A stretch of 64,000 nt of DNA from SAR86 cluster bacterium (GCA_029268615.1 JAQWNM010000009.1:62001-126000), one strand, 5' to 3'. Shown: positions 1 through 9,191, numbered from the stretch's first letter. Numbers and translations: made by a program. Notes: generated by a model from the sequence alone, not told the origin.

Positions 1-157
1 CATTAAAAATGCTTCCCCAAAAGATTAAACCAAACCAAACTTTTCGCCAGTTTGCAATGTGCGCGAATAAAATCTCTACTAACTTACTTGTCATATGTAA
101 TTATATTAAACTTAACTATAATTTCTGAAAAGGTTTTAATCAAGAAGGGAGAAAGTA

Positions 158-694
158 ATGAAAGATCATCTAGAATTGGCGGCTGAAAAAATAGCCATTA
201 GCGATGTTGTCTACAAGTATTGCCGGGCAATTGATAGATTAGATCGAGAACTATTGGAATCTGTATTTCATGAAGATTCTGTTCACCATCACGGATCCTA
301 TGAAGGTCCATCTGCCCAATTTTGCGACTTTGCCTTCGACATTCTTTCCAAACTAGACCAATCTCAGCATTTAATCGGAAATATTCTCATCGAAGTTGAT
401 GGAGATTTTGCATGGTCTGAATCCTATTGGACGGCCTATCATCGCATTGCTAAAGGGCTTGAATCTGATGCAGGATTTATTGGAAAGCATGATGTCACCA
501 TTGATGAAGACGTGTTTGTTGGCGGTAGGTATATCGATAAATTCGAAAAAAGAAGTGGGGAATGGAAGATAATTAAAAGACAAGGGATTCATGACTGGAC
601 TCGATTTGAGCCGGCTTGTGATAAAGGCGAAGTAAACGATGAAGGCCCTAAAGGAATGCGTGACCGTAGTGATCCAGCCTACCAAAGAAATTAA
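158..694 (+). CDS. NTF2/SnoaL-like domain protein
   Basis: 178-residue protein of the NTF2-like alpha+beta fold (SnoaL_4 type). Recognisable are the N-terminal helix with the pattern of an acidic/aromatic 'YKYCRAIDRLD' segment (about residues 20-30), the following 'FHEDSVHHHG' strand entry and a C-terminal beta sheet ending near residue 145. The family includes ketosteroid isomerase, dehydratases and small subunits of ring-hydroxylating dioxygenases, so the exact reaction cannot be read from the sequence. The start is supported by a GGGAG ribosome-binding site about 8 nt upstream. It stands alone, convergent with the CobW gene. A second family member lies at 53322, next to steroid-type genes; the two are different in sequence. 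Function is inferred only at family level. Confidence 0.8.
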   Translation: MKDHLELAAEKIAISDVVYKYCRAIDRLDRELLESVFHEDSVHHHGSYEGPSAQFCDFAFDILSKLDQSQHLIGNILIEVDGDFAWSESYWTAYHRIAKGLESDAGFIGKHDVTIDEDVFVGGRYIDKFEKRSGEWKIIKRQGIHDWTRFEPACDKGEVNDEGPKGMRDRSDPAYQRN

Positions 695-735
695 GATTTA
701 ATATAATCTACTCTAATCAATATTAAACAAACCAA

Positions 736-1560
736 TTACGTAGATTGAAAGTTTATCGGTTTTGTTGAAATAAAAATCAGTCTAGTTTGCGTTTGATAAG
801 TGCAGGGAAGAAATTTACATCCACTCTTATTCATTTGCACTAACCATGATTTTTCTTGTCGATCTCTTATCCAGCCTTTTGCTCTATGTATATATGGATT
901 ACTCGACAAAAAGTCTTCCAGTTGGTCTTTATCAATTGATTCTTTAGAAATTAAGCTGCATGTTTTAAACGCGAAGTGATTTTTTTGAAAATTACCCACC
1001 TCTTTCTTTGAAAAAAAACTATCTTGTATGAATTCTGGATAATTTTGAATTTCTTGGTCCTTATAAATCTCAGAATTTAATTCTAACAACTTCTTCTGTA
1101 TGCCATCTTTATATCTATTTAATACTATTCTATCGGCTTGAATTAATTGATCTTTGACAGTAGTTTTTACATATTTATCATGCAATAAACTTTCAATACT
1201 TTGGCCATCAACAAGAGATAAGATGCCATTCAAAGAAAACCCTGGCCAACTAAGACCATAATTAGCAATTTTGACAGGTATAGCAACACCGCTTGCTTCC
1301 AGCAATACCCCTGATATATCTTTGTTTTTAATACTCTCTAGAGCCGCACCTGTGTCATCATTTAATTTGCAACACACACAGCCATTGGCAAGAGAATAGG
1401 TTAAGCCATCATCATTTTGGATTAAATCATAGTCTATAGCTAGATCCCCAAAATCATTCACAAGAATGCCTAAAGGAGATTTAGTTTCCTTCAAGACTTT
1501 ATTTATGAAAGTAGTCTTACCTGCGCCCAAATATCCAGCGACAATTGTTATGGGTATCAT
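736..1560 (-). CDS. CobW/COG0523-family GTPase, putative metallochaperone
   Basis: 274-residue G3E P-loop GTPase. It has the Walker A motif GAGKTT at residues 11-16, the family-defining metal-binding CVCC motif near residue 62 and an 'LEASGVA' switch segment. The guanine-specificity motif is weak (NRYKD rather than NKxD). The C-terminal CobW domain is short, making the protein smaller than typical 320-400-residue members. Its ATG overlaps the stop of the upstream amidohydrolase gene by 4 nt (ATGA), so the two are translationally coupled. COG0523 proteins deliver zinc or other metals to client enzymes; the inferred client here is the metal-dependent amidohydrolase made from the same message. 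The metal is not determinable from sequence. Confidence 0.88.
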   Translation of the reverse strand: MIPITIVAGYLGAGKTTFINKVLKETKSPLGILVNDFGDLAIDYDLIQNDDGLTYSLANGCVCCKLNDDTGAALESIKNKDISGVLLEASGVAIPVKIANYGLSWPGFSLNGILSLVDGQSIESLLHDKYVKTTVKDQLIQADRIVLNRYKDGIQKKLLELNSEIYKDQEIQNYPEFIQDSFFSKKEVGNFQKNHFAFKTCSLISKESIDKDQLEDFLSSNPYIHRAKGWIRDRQEKSWLVQMNKSGCKFLPCTYQTQTRLIFISTKPINFQST

Positions 1561-3224
1561 GATGATTTTATATCAAAGACCTTTCCTTCAAATACAGTGG
1601 CTTCAATTCTAATATCTTTAATGTCTATAGGATTTATTTCCAATGGATCTTCTGCAAGCACTGTAAAATCTGCTTTTTTACCTGCTCTAATACTTCCAAT
1701 CTCATGATCTAGACCTAAAACTCTAGCAGCATTTATAGTAATAGCCTCTAGGCCTTGTTGGGGAGTTATGCACTCCTCTTTTCCCATAACCTTGCCCTTC
1801 TCATTTATTCTATTTACTGCCACCCACATACTCATTAAAGGTTGTGCAGGCGCCATCGTAAAATCAGAATGGAATGTGGTTGTAATACCTTCCCTGAAGC
1901 TTGTCCCAATTCTTGCCATGGATGAAGCTCGTTCAAAGCCAACAGAATTATTGGCATAAATATTAGATAATTCATGAAGATAATAAACATTTGCAGAAAT
2001 ATTTGCTCCAAGCTTTGCCAATTTATGTACTTGTTCAGGGGTAGAAAATCCAAAATGTTCTATAGTAAAACCATGATTAAAACGTGGTCTTTCAAATTGC
2101 ATTTTTTCCAAGACATCAACTGCTAATTCCAAACCTAAATCACCAGTGACATGGACATGAATTGTATAACCTTTGTTCCAATAAACCCTTGTAGCCTCTT
2201 CAAATTGTTCTGGTGTACTTAACCACTCCCCTTGATGCCCATCTATATAGCCTGGATCAAGCAATTGAGCAACTTGGGAAAAAAATGCTCCATCAGTAAA
2301 TAGTTTTACTCGTTTTCGAAACTTTAATCTATGCTTATTCCGTTCAGGTAATTTAGCAATTATCGCTTCCGCCTCAGAAGTTGTTGTAGTTCCGGACAAG
2401 GCTATTGATTGGGCTACAAGCTCCACCCTAAAGGGTGTCTCTTTGTTATCATAAAGGGCCATTTGAGATTGGACTTCAGTTTCAAAGTCAAAAAGACCCA
2501 CCGCCATATCAGCAATAGTGGTTTGACCCCCAAAATGCACCACTTGCTTAAGTTTTGTAAGTCCTTCTTTAAATACTTCAGGTGCTAATATATAAGGATT
2601 TAACTTTTGAATGGCATAACCCAGACCCATTTCAAAGAATCTACCTCGCTCAAAATCAATTTGACTTAAATCTTTTACATCAGACTCTTTTATCCCTAAA
2701 AATTCTAACGCTCCATCGTTCATGCAAAGTTCATGAAAAGACCTATTCCAAACAATTAGAGGCCTCTCTGATTCAATGGTGTTTAATCTTGATTTAGATA
2801 TAGGTCCATGCCAAAGCTCATGATGACCCCATGTAATGAAAAGTTCTTGATGCGTAGGATTGACCATAGCCTCTGTTAAGCGTTGATCAAATTGATCTTC
2901 GGAAGTTGTTGCTGGAATAGTTCCCCAAGGCATCCTCCATTCCATGGCTGTAATGAAATGCATAGGTAGCAAAACTGCTGCCATAGAAGGATGAAGATGT
3001 GGATCTATGAGTCCAGGTACTATGATTAAATCTGTAAATTGATCATCGATAACATGATTGTTTCTACTTAACCAAGGTTGCATAGATTCTAATGTGCCTG
3101 TCTCTAAAATTTGGCCATTTCTTACAGCTACTGCATTAGCTCTAGGTAGTGATGGATTCATGGTAATTATACTCTTAGCCGTGAATACTTTAATGGGTTG
3201 ATCTTCTTTTATAGCTTTGCTCAT
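1557..3224 (-). CDS. Amidohydrolase family protein (YtcJ-like)
   Basis: 555-residue cytosolic metal-dependent hydrolase of the amidohydrolase_3 group. The N-terminal beta-sandwich is followed by the metal-binding DPHLHPS motif near residue 75, later conserved His residues ('HVHVTGD' near 355 and 'IEHFG' near 390), and the C-terminal 'GSIRAGKKADFTVL' segment typical of the superfamily. YtcJ-like enzymes hydrolyse amides, formamides or cyclic imides; the substrate here is unknown. It is first in a two-gene operon with the CobW GTPase (4-nt overlap) and is divergent from a P450 gene, with a perfect palindrome in the shared intergenic region. No signal peptide is visible. Confidence 0.88.
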   Translation of the reverse strand: MSKAIKEDQPIKVFTAKSIITMNPSLPRANAVAVRNGQILETGTLESMQPWLSRNNHVIDDQFTDLIIVPGLIDPHLHPSMAAVLLPMHFITAMEWRMPWGTIPATTSEDQFDQRLTEAMVNPTHQELFITWGHHELWHGPISKSRLNTIESERPLIVWNRSFHELCMNDGALEFLGIKESDVKDLSQIDFERGRFFEMGLGYAIQKLNPYILAPEVFKEGLTKLKQVVHFGGQTTIADMAVGLFDFETEVQSQMALYDNKETPFRVELVAQSIALSGTTTTSEAEAIIAKLPERNKHRLKFRKRVKLFTDGAFFSQVAQLLDPGYIDGHQGEWLSTPEQFEEATRVYWNKGYTIHVHVTGDLGLELAVDVLEKMQFERPRFNHGFTIEHFGFSTPEQVHKLAKLGANISANVYYLHELSNIYANNSVGFERASSMARIGTSFREGITTTFHSDFTMAPAQPLMSMWVAVNRINEKGKVMGKEECITPQQGLEAITINAARVLGLDHEIGSIRAGKKADFTVLAEDPLEINPIDIKDIRIEATVFEGKVFDIKSS

Positions 3225-3335
3225 TATTTTTCTTAGATTAGTAAATCATACTTTTGTCAAAGATAAAATATATATGAAAATGCCAGTTAATAATGCATCC
3301 ACTTGCAATCAATTAAATTTATTATTTTGTTTGTG

Positions 3336-3357
3336 ATATTAGTTATATAACTAATAT
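3336..3357. promoter_or_regulatory. Perfect 22-nt palindrome, probable operator of the P450 operon
   Basis: Two exact 11-nt half-sites, ATATTAGTTAT followed immediately by its reverse complement, lie between the divergent amidohydrolase and P450 genes. The palindrome ends 15 nt before the P450 start codon, just upstream of its AAGGA ribosome-binding site, a position where a bound dimeric repressor would block transcription. It is 112 nt from the amidohydrolase start. No regulator gene is adjacent, so the binding protein is unknown. As RNA it could also fold as a hairpin, but there is no loop and no U-tract, so a DNA operator is more likely than a terminator. Confidence 0.6.
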
Positions 3358-3372
3358 ACTGAAGGAATAGAG

Positions 3373-4686
3373 ATGAATAGTAAATTACCTAATCATGACT
3401 TAAGTGAAATGAAATGCCCAATGTCACTTAGTGATGTTGATCTATTTGCTCCAGGTGCTCAAGAACACTGGTATGAAGCTTATGAGATTCTTCATAACGA
3501 AGCTCCCGTCCACATAATCCCTGGAGAAGGCACTACTGCTGAGCATGATGCTTTTATTCTTTCCAAACATGAAGATATTTCTAGAGTTGTAAAAGATCCC
3601 GAACGCTTTCCACCTGGTACCATTCAACCGTTAAAAGAAATGGCTGAGGTTTCAGAAAAAGCTAGATCAAAAATGAATGCAATGTTGGTTTCTATGCTTA
3701 CGCTAAGGCCTAATATGGATCTTTGGAGGGCGCATAGACAAGAACTGACAGACCCTTGGGTAGGTCCTGGAGCTAAACGACACAAAGAAATGATCACCAA
3801 GACAGTCAATGAAGTCATTGATAATTGGATTAATAAAAATGAAATAGATTTTGTTAGTGAATTTGCAAGACCCATTCCTCAAATAGTTCTTGCTAATGTA
3901 CTGGGATTTCCTCTTGAAGATATTCCTCTCCTAGCGAAATGGGGTGAAGCTCAAGTCGCTCCATATGTATATGGTAAAGGACATATGAATGTATTATCAA
4001 AAGAGCAAGCTGACGAACAATTCAAACTCCTTGATGGTTTTAAAGAATATGTTCAAGAACAAGTAGAAGATAAACGGAAAAATCCAAAAGATGACATGAT
4101 TACTTTCTTAACTGAACTAACCTATGAAGCTTTGGGTAGAAAACTAACAGATCCTGAGATCAATGGTGTAGTTTACGCAATGGTTATAGGTGGCCTTGAA
4201 ACTACTCAATATGCTATTGAACAGCAAGCTCAACTTATATGCGAACATGAAGGACTATTCACTAAGTTAAAAAAAGATAGGGGTCTAATTAGGCAATTTA
4301 CTGAAGAAGCCATGAGAATGCGCTCTCCAACTCAAGGATTATCTACCAGAGAAACTAGTCAAGATGAAGTGTTCCAAGGAGTTAAAGTGCCTAAGGGCTC
4401 TATCTTGCATTTAAGATGGGCATCCGCTAACGTTGATCCTGACGAATTTGAATGCCCTATGGAACTTCGACTAGATCGAAAAGCGGTCACTAGACATCTT
4501 ACATTTTCAGCCGGCCCAAGAGTTTGTCCAGGAGCAGGAATATCTAGATTGGAACAAGTTATAGCATGGAATTGTATCTTTGATAGGCTAGATGAAATGA
4601 GTTATGCAAAGAATAATAGCTTTATGCATCAACCAGGAATCATGCTTGGCACGCTGGAATTAAATCTGAACTTTAAAAAGACCTAA
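3373..4686 (+). CDS. Cytochrome P450
   Basis: 437-residue bacterial class I P450 without a membrane anchor. The I-helix oxygen-binding motif is GGLETT (around residue 275), the K-helix ExxR motif is EAMR, and the heme-ligand loop is FSAGPRVCPGAG with the thiolate Cys at about residue 385. It will hydroxylate an organic substrate with electrons from a ferredoxin and reductase not encoded nearby. The start is supported by AAGGA 7 nt upstream. The gene directly downstream, 5 nt away, is an ABM-domain protein, suggesting a two-gene operon. It differs clearly from the P450 at 55988. Substrate not assignable. Confidence 0.93.
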   Translation: MNSKLPNHDLSEMKCPMSLSDVDLFAPGAQEHWYEAYEILHNEAPVHIIPGEGTTAEHDAFILSKHEDISRVVKDPERFPPGTIQPLKEMAEVSEKARSKMNAMLVSMLTLRPNMDLWRAHRQELTDPWVGPGAKRHKEMITKTVNEVIDNWINKNEIDFVSEFARPIPQIVLANVLGFPLEDIPLLAKWGEAQVAPYVYGKGHMNVLSKEQADEQFKLLDGFKEYVQEQVEDKRKNPKDDMITFLTELTYEALGRKLTDPEINGVVYAMVIGGLETTQYAIEQQAQLICEHEGLFTKLKKDRGLIRQFTEEAMRMRSPTQGLSTRETSQDEVFQGVKVPKGSILHLRWASANVDPDEFECPMELRLDRKAVTRHLTFSAGPRVCPGAGISRLEQVIAWNCIFDRLDEMSYAKNNSFMHQPGIMLGTLELNLNFKKT

Positions 4687-4691
4687 AAAAT

Positions 4692-5105
4692 ATGGCGACA
4701 TTACTAGCTCACATTAAGGTAGTTCAAGGAAAAGAAGAATTCTTTGAGGACTTGTCTAGGGAATTATTTGAAAAGACTCACACAAATGAAGATCAAGTAA
4801 TACATTATGAATATTGGCGAGGTCGAGATAGAGGTACTTATTATGCCCTGCTGGCATATCCTTCTTATTTAGATTTTATGCTAACCCATCAAATAACCGA
4901 TCATCATGAAGAAGTGACAGCAAAATATGATGGCGTAATTGATGATATTGATCTGGAGTGGATTGACCCAGTTGATGGAGCTTCAAAATTAGGGCCTACC
5001 GACATTCAGGAAGTACCATCGGACTCTCCTGAATTAGCCTTACAATATGACAAAGATCATGCAGTCCTCTTTCAAGAGTGGTGGAATTTATTGAGAAAGA
5101 AATAA
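4692..5105 (+). CDS. ABM/dimeric alpha-beta-barrel-like protein
   Basis: 137-residue small protein. The first ~75 residues match the pattern of the antibiotic biosynthesis monooxygenase (ABM) / ferredoxin-like dimeric barrel family: an opening beta strand 'LLAHIKVVQGKEE', an amphipathic helix, a 'HYEYWRGRDRGTYYALLAYPS' strand pair and an 'HHEE' helix. The C-terminal ~50 residues are acidic and unassigned. It follows the P450 by 5 nt and is probably co-transcribed, so it may act on the P450 product or as an accessory protein; this is inference from position only. Convergent with pxpC. Confidence 0.65.
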   Translation: MATLLAHIKVVQGKEEFFEDLSRELFEKTHTNEDQVIHYEYWRGRDRGTYYALLAYPSYLDFMLTHQITDHHEEVTAKYDGVIDDIDLEWIDPVDGASKLGPTDIQEVPSDSPELALQYDKDHAVLFQEWWNLLRKK

Positions 5106-5132
5106 CCTCTATATCTGACAGGCAATAGAAAC

Positions 5133-6035
5133 TTAAAATACTAGCTGTTTACTAGCTTCTTCAATTGTTATATTTATAAAAGAGATTTTATCGTTAGGCC
5201 TTAATTGCCCTATTATTGGATGATCAATTTCTGCTATCTGTAAAATCCTTGGATATCCTCCAAGAGTCTGAGCATCACATCCTAAAATTATAGGTAATCC
5301 ATTTTCTGGACATTGAATGGTGCCGGTATTTACTGGAGCACTAAGCATATGATACTTATTATCAAATTGTAAATTAATTCCTTTAATCCTTGTCCCCATC
5401 CTACTGGTATCATTAGTAACGAGGTAATTACTCTTAAAGATAGTTTCCTTGGATTCATCTGCAAGTAAATTAAATTCTGGCCCTACTAGCACTCTTATTT
5501 TCCATTCATTTTGATAAGAATGTACTTGATTTATATCTATGTTCTCTTCTCTAGAAAGAGTAAGTTCACAAGGTTGTGTTTTTAAAGTAAAGCCTGCTTG
5601 CAATGCTAGCCCATTAATACCTCCTAGCTGTGCAGGTAAATAAGTGGAGTAACTTTCTAGAAAAGAATTACAAATTATATCTTCTGAAAAAGCGATATAA
5701 CTTCTGCACCCGGTTGAACAATTGCTTAAAGAAAGCACATCATTCTCCTTCACTTTATAAGGCACATTGTTCTCAATAAAATTATTATTTATTCTAGACT
5801 CCATATTAGCTCCCGTTATAACAAAGGTAAGAGGTTTTAAAAACTTTAAAATAGGTCCTGTTAAAGTACATTCAAGTACTGGAGAATTAAGATTCTTCTT
5901 TAAAAGCTGGTTTGCAAGCTTCATAGAGAATTTATCAGCTGCTCCTGATTCTGGAACTCCCATATGCCGCCATCCTATTCTTCCCATATCTTGGACAGTT
6001 GTCTGCAAACCTGGAGAAATTATTTTAATAGTCAT
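5133..6035 (-). CDS. pxpC: 5-oxoprolinase subunit C (biotin-dependent carboxyltransferase-like)
   Basis: AHS2/KipA-family protein, about 300 residues from the chosen start. PxpC works with PxpA and PxpB to hydrolyse 5-oxoproline (pyroglutamate) to glutamate with ATP. The N-terminal segment 'SPGLQTTVQDMGR.GWRHMGVP.SGAAD' and the C-terminal 'LGGYPRILQIAEID' segment are hallmark family sequence. I take the ATG at 6035 because family homology begins there (MTIKIISPGLQ); the open frame extends to 6086 through residues with no family match. From 6035 it overlaps pxpB by 11 nt. Last gene of the pxpA-B-C operon. Confidence 0.9.
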   Translation of the reverse strand: MTIKIISPGLQTTVQDMGRIGWRHMGVPESGAADKFSMKLANQLLKKNLNSPVLECTLTGPILKFLKPLTFVITGANMESRINNNFIENNVPYKVKENDVLSLSNCSTGCRSYIAFSEDIICNSFLESYSTYLPAQLGGINGLALQAGFTLKTQPCELTLSREENIDINQVHSYQNEWKIRVLVGPEFNLLADESKETIFKSNYLVTNDTSRMGTRIKGINLQFDNKYHMLSAPVNTGTIQCPENGLPIILGCDAQTLGGYPRILQIAEIDHPIIGQLRPNDKISFINITIEEASKQLVF

Positions 6036-6732
6036 AAGACTCATTAACCTTAAAATTTTTAAATTCATCTTTATCAATAGGTTCAAACTTAACTTCCATC
6101 CCTGGCAGAATAATAAAAGGATTTTTCTTCTTTTGATTAAAAAGACTCAAAGGTGTTCTGCCTATAATCCTCCAGCCACCAGGACCTCCCAAAGTATAAA
6201 TACCAGTTCTATTACCTGCTATTCCTACAGATCCAGGAACTAAGTTAACTCTTGGCTTTGCTAACCTTTCTATCATCAACTCTTTTGGTAAGTCTCCTAG
6301 GTAAGCAAAACCTGGCGTGAACCCAATCATTTTTACTTTATAGGTAAGGCTAGAATGTAAATTTATAATATCCTGACTTGATAAAGAGCTTTGAATTTTT
6401 AAGTCTTGGAGATCATAGGCAAATTCTTCTGAATAACAAATAGGCACTCTTAGGACAGTGGCCTCTTTTTTTTCCTCTAAATAATTAAAATCTTTTATTT
6501 GTTTTTCTAAAGTCTCCTGAGATTTACCCTTGGAATTATTGAATAAACTGTATTTAACAATAAGAGAATCTTCACCTGAAACAACCTCTATCCAATGATT
6601 TGAATTCCTTAAGTATTCCGACAATGAGAAAAAAAAATGGCTCATCTCTATGCCGTCAACAATCTCGTATAATGAAATTAAGAAAATATTTTCTGAAAAA
6701 TCAGAAATTTTAAGTGAGGCTGAACTAATCAA
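6025..6732 (-). CDS. pxpB: 5-oxoprolinase subunit B
   Basis: 235-residue AHS1/KipI-family protein. The C-terminal half carries the diagnostic 'GFTPGFAYLGDLP' and 'PRVNLVPGSVGIAGNRTGIY' segments and the 'GGPGGWRIIGRTP' ending. The N-terminal ~100 residues are the variable dimer domain. It overlaps pxpA by 8 nt upstream and pxpC by 11 nt downstream, so the three subunits are translationally coupled. It forms the B-C part of ATP-dependent 5-oxoprolinase, which disposes of pyroglutamate arising from glutamine or glutathione damage or from scavenged peptides. Confidence 0.93.
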   Translation of the reverse strand: MISSASLKISDFSENIFLISLYEIVDGIEMSHFFFSLSEYLRNSNHWIEVVSGEDSLIVKYSLFNNSKGKSQETLEKQIKDFNYLEEKKEATVLRVPICYSEEFAYDLQDLKIQSSLSSQDIINLHSSLTYKVKMIGFTPGFAYLGDLPKELMIERLAKPRVNLVPGSVGIAGNRTGIYTLGGPGGWRIIGRTPLSLFNQKKKNPFIILPGMEVKFEPIDKDEFKNFKVNESYDY

Positions 6733-7498
6733 AAGAAATTTTTTGAATTTTGATATCTTCTTCTATCAGCATATTACTCACACCCTTTATAAGCTCTAAA
6801 GAATTTTGGTTGTCTCCATGGAAACACAATGTGTCTGCATGTAGGCTAATTTGTTGATTATTGTCGGTTGTTACTTTTTGATTAACTGCTATGTCTCTAG
6901 CCTGGTCGATTTGTTCTTCGATTGATTCCAAAATAGCGCCATGAGTTCTGCGATCCACAAGGCTATAATCCTCTCTGTACCGACGATCAATAAAACCCTC
7001 TGAAATGAAGGAAATAGATGTCTTCGCTACCTCATTTTCTAATAGAGAGTTCATTGGTCCGATAATGGCTAACTTCCGATCAATAGATTCAACAATATGA
7101 ATTAGTAAATTTGTAAGTTCTTCTTTTTTTGCTGTTTCATTATAAAGAGCACCATGAAGCTTAATGTGTCTTACTGGTATAGATAAATCATCAGCAATGT
7201 CTAAAAAATTTTGAATCTGTAGTCTTAAAGAAGTATCTAAATCTCCTAATGAGATATTCATTTTTCTTCTTCCAAAGTTTTCTTTATCTGGATAAGAAGG
7301 ATGAGGACCAACAGCAATATCATATTTATTGCATTCCTCGAGAATGAGCCTAATACTTATCTCATCGCCTATATGTCCGCCACAGGCCACACTGCAGGAA
7401 CTAATATATTTCAAAATTTTCAGTTCTTTAGTAAGTTGACTGTCATTTTGAAACTCTCCTAAATCCGCATTGATATCTATTGAATTTTTTGATTTCAT
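6725..7498 (-). CDS. pxpA: 5-oxoprolinase subunit A (LamB/YcsF family)
   Basis: 257-residue LamB/YcsF protein of normal family length (~250). Hallmarks are the N-terminal 'DINADLGE' with metal or active-site acidic residues, 'SCSVACGGHIGD' around residue 33, 'VGPHPSYPD..NFGRR' around residue 65, 'HIKLHGALYN' around residue 115 and a C-terminal 'LCFHGDN'. It is the catalytic or phosphoryl-transfer partner of PxpB-PxpC. First gene of the pxpABC operon, divergent from an MFS transporter whose start is 72 nt away; the transporter may import a related acid, but that is only positional inference. Confidence 0.93.
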   Translation of the reverse strand: MKSKNSIDINADLGEFQNDSQLTKELKILKYISSCSVACGGHIGDEISIRLILEECNKYDIAVGPHPSYPDKENFGRRKMNISLGDLDTSLRLQIQNFLDIADDLSIPVRHIKLHGALYNETAKKEELTNLLIHIVESIDRKLAIIGPMNSLLENEVAKTSISFISEGFIDRRYREDYSLVDRRTHGAILESIEEQIDQARDIAVNQKVTTDNNQQISLHADTLCFHGDNQNSLELIKGVSNMLIEEDIKIQKISFD

Positions 7499-7570
7499 AA
7501 GAAGAAGCCTAATTAATCTCGATTATTAAGATATTTAAGTAAATCATACCAATCAATGCTTTAATAAGTA

Positions 7571-8818
7571 ATGCCCGTAAGATTTAATATTGTTTTTCTT
7601 TCTGTTCTTGCCGTCTTCATTTGTTATATAGATAGAGTCAATATTTCTATTACCATCATTCCAATGGCTAAAGAATTAGGGTGGGACTATGAAAGAATAG
7701 GCCTAGTATCGGCTTCTTTCTTTGTGGGTTATATTGTGACTCAAGTTCTTGGAGGTTATTTATCAGACAAGTTTGGAGCGAAGCAGGTACTTGGATATGG
7801 ATTAATTATTTGGTCTATATTTACTATCTTAACACCCCTAGCTTCTTATATGAGTTTTACTTTACTCATTCTTGCCCGAATAGGAATGGGATTAGGAGAA
7901 GGTATAACCTTTCCTGCATGGCATAGTCTTTATGCTAGATGGATTCCTGTTGGAGAAAGGTCTAGAGCTGTCGCATTGACTAATAGTGGACTTTTCATTG
8001 GGACGGTTTTTGCACTTATCACAACACCTATAATTGTCATAAATCTTGGATGGGAGTGGGCTTTTTATCTCTTTGGAGGCATTGGGTTTATTTGGTTCTA
8101 CTTTTGGAATAAATATGTCACTTCAAACCCCAGAGAACATGCAAGCATATCTAAAGAGGAATTAAATTTAATAGAGGAAAATGCTCCTACAAATGAAGAA
8201 GCAAAAAATCCTCCGTGGAAAATTTTATTGACTAACAAAGCTTTATGGGCAATCGCAGTAGCTCATTTTTGCAGCAATTATTCACTCTTTGTATTTCTTG
8301 CCTGGCTCCCTATATTTATTAATCAAGGATTAGGAGTTGAATTTTCTTCTGTAGGCCTTCTGGCTATGCTCCCACACCTCACTTCTTTTATATTTCTAAA
8401 TATAGGTGGTTTTTTTGGTGATTTCCTTTTAAGCAAAGGTATCAAACTCTTAACAGTTAGGAAAGTTTGCAACACTTTAGGGTTTGGAGGAGCAGGTATA
8501 TGTCTTGCACTGGTTCCCTCCTTTGAAACAGTAGCTTCAGTAATAACTATTATGTGCATTGGAAATGCATTTTCTGGCTTCGCTGCAGGAGGATTTATAG
8601 TCAATCACGCAGATATTGGCCCTAAATACACTGGTACTTTAATGGGAATTACTAATATGATTGGAGCTATTCCAGGAATAATTGGTGTTTATTTATCTGG
8701 TCTAATTCTCAACGCAACTAATTCATGGGATGCAGTTTTTTATGTAGTTTCAGGTGTAATGTTCTTTGGTATGATTTTCTATTTCTTTTTTTCTAGTGTA
8801 GAAAAGCAATTTGACTAA
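7571..8818 (+). CDS. MFS transporter, anion:cation symporter (SLC17/ACS) type
   Basis: 415-residue integral membrane protein with about 12 hydrophobic segments. The loop 2-3 motif 'GGYLSDKFGAKQVLG' matches the MFS G-x-x-x-D-R/K-x-G-R/K pattern, and 'ARIGMGLGEGITFPAWHSLYA' is characteristic of the ACS/SLC17 branch that transports organic anions (hexuronates, phthalate, glutamate, phosphate). The substrate is not readable. Divergent from pxpABC, so a role in uptake of 5-oxoproline or a related carboxylate is possible. No good Shine-Dalgarno sequence precedes the ATG. Confidence 0.88.
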   Translation: MPVRFNIVFLSVLAVFICYIDRVNISITIIPMAKELGWDYERIGLVSASFFVGYIVTQVLGGYLSDKFGAKQVLGYGLIIWSIFTILTPLASYMSFTLLILARIGMGLGEGITFPAWHSLYARWIPVGERSRAVALTNSGLFIGTVFALITTPIIVINLGWEWAFYLFGGIGFIWFYFWNKYVTSNPREHASISKEELNLIEENAPTNEEAKNPPWKILLTNKALWAIAVAHFCSNYSLFVFLAWLPIFINQGLGVEFSSVGLLAMLPHLTSFIFLNIGGFFGDFLLSKGIKLLTVRKVCNTLGFGGAGICLALVPSFETVASVITIMCIGNAFSGFAAGGFIVNHADIGPKYTGTLMGITNMIGAIPGIIGVYLSGLILNATNSWDAVFYVVSGVMFFGMIFYFFFSSVEKQFD

Positions 8819-8822
8819 ACCT

Positions 8823-8900
8823 TGGTAGACACGAGTGGACTCGAACCACCGACCCCCACCATGTCAAGGTGGTGCTCTAACCAGACTGAGCTACGTGTCT
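8823..8900 (-). tRNA. tRNA-Val (GAC anticodon)
   Basis: Full cloverleaf on the minus strand. Acceptor arm AGACACG pairs with CGTGTCT, and the 3' CCA is encoded. The anticodon stem is CCACC/GGTGG with loop TTGACAT, giving anticodon GAC, which reads GUC/GUU valine codons. The T-arm contains GGTTCGAGTCC. Length with CCA is 78 nt. Confidence 0.95.
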
Positions 8901-9191
8901 AATGTTTGCAGGAAGAAATAGGTCTAATCAACTCTCTGAATCTTCTAAATAGAGTGAAAAAGAGTTAAATAATACCAATAATAAAATAAAGCTAGATTTA
9001 CTAATTTTCATAATACATATCCTTTTGTCTTCATTGATCTATTAAAATCAATATTACATTAAATCATTCATATTTTTCAAATACTTGTAAAGTTTAAGTA
9101 TCTTTAATTATTAATCTAATGTATTTTCAGGCTATATTTTAGGGTACTAAGTTATTAATTTAATTAAACGTCTCATAATAAAAGGATTGAT

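Noticed and set aside
1-157. A minus-strand gene start at CAT 1-3
   Set aside because: An ATG would lie at the very edge with no visible codons after it, so it cannot be supported. No other gene is seen in this stretch.
8901-9191. Hidden gene or RNA in the longest gap
   Set aside because: Both strands are broken by frequent stops, and I found no convincing hairpin series, tRNA or riboswitch pattern.
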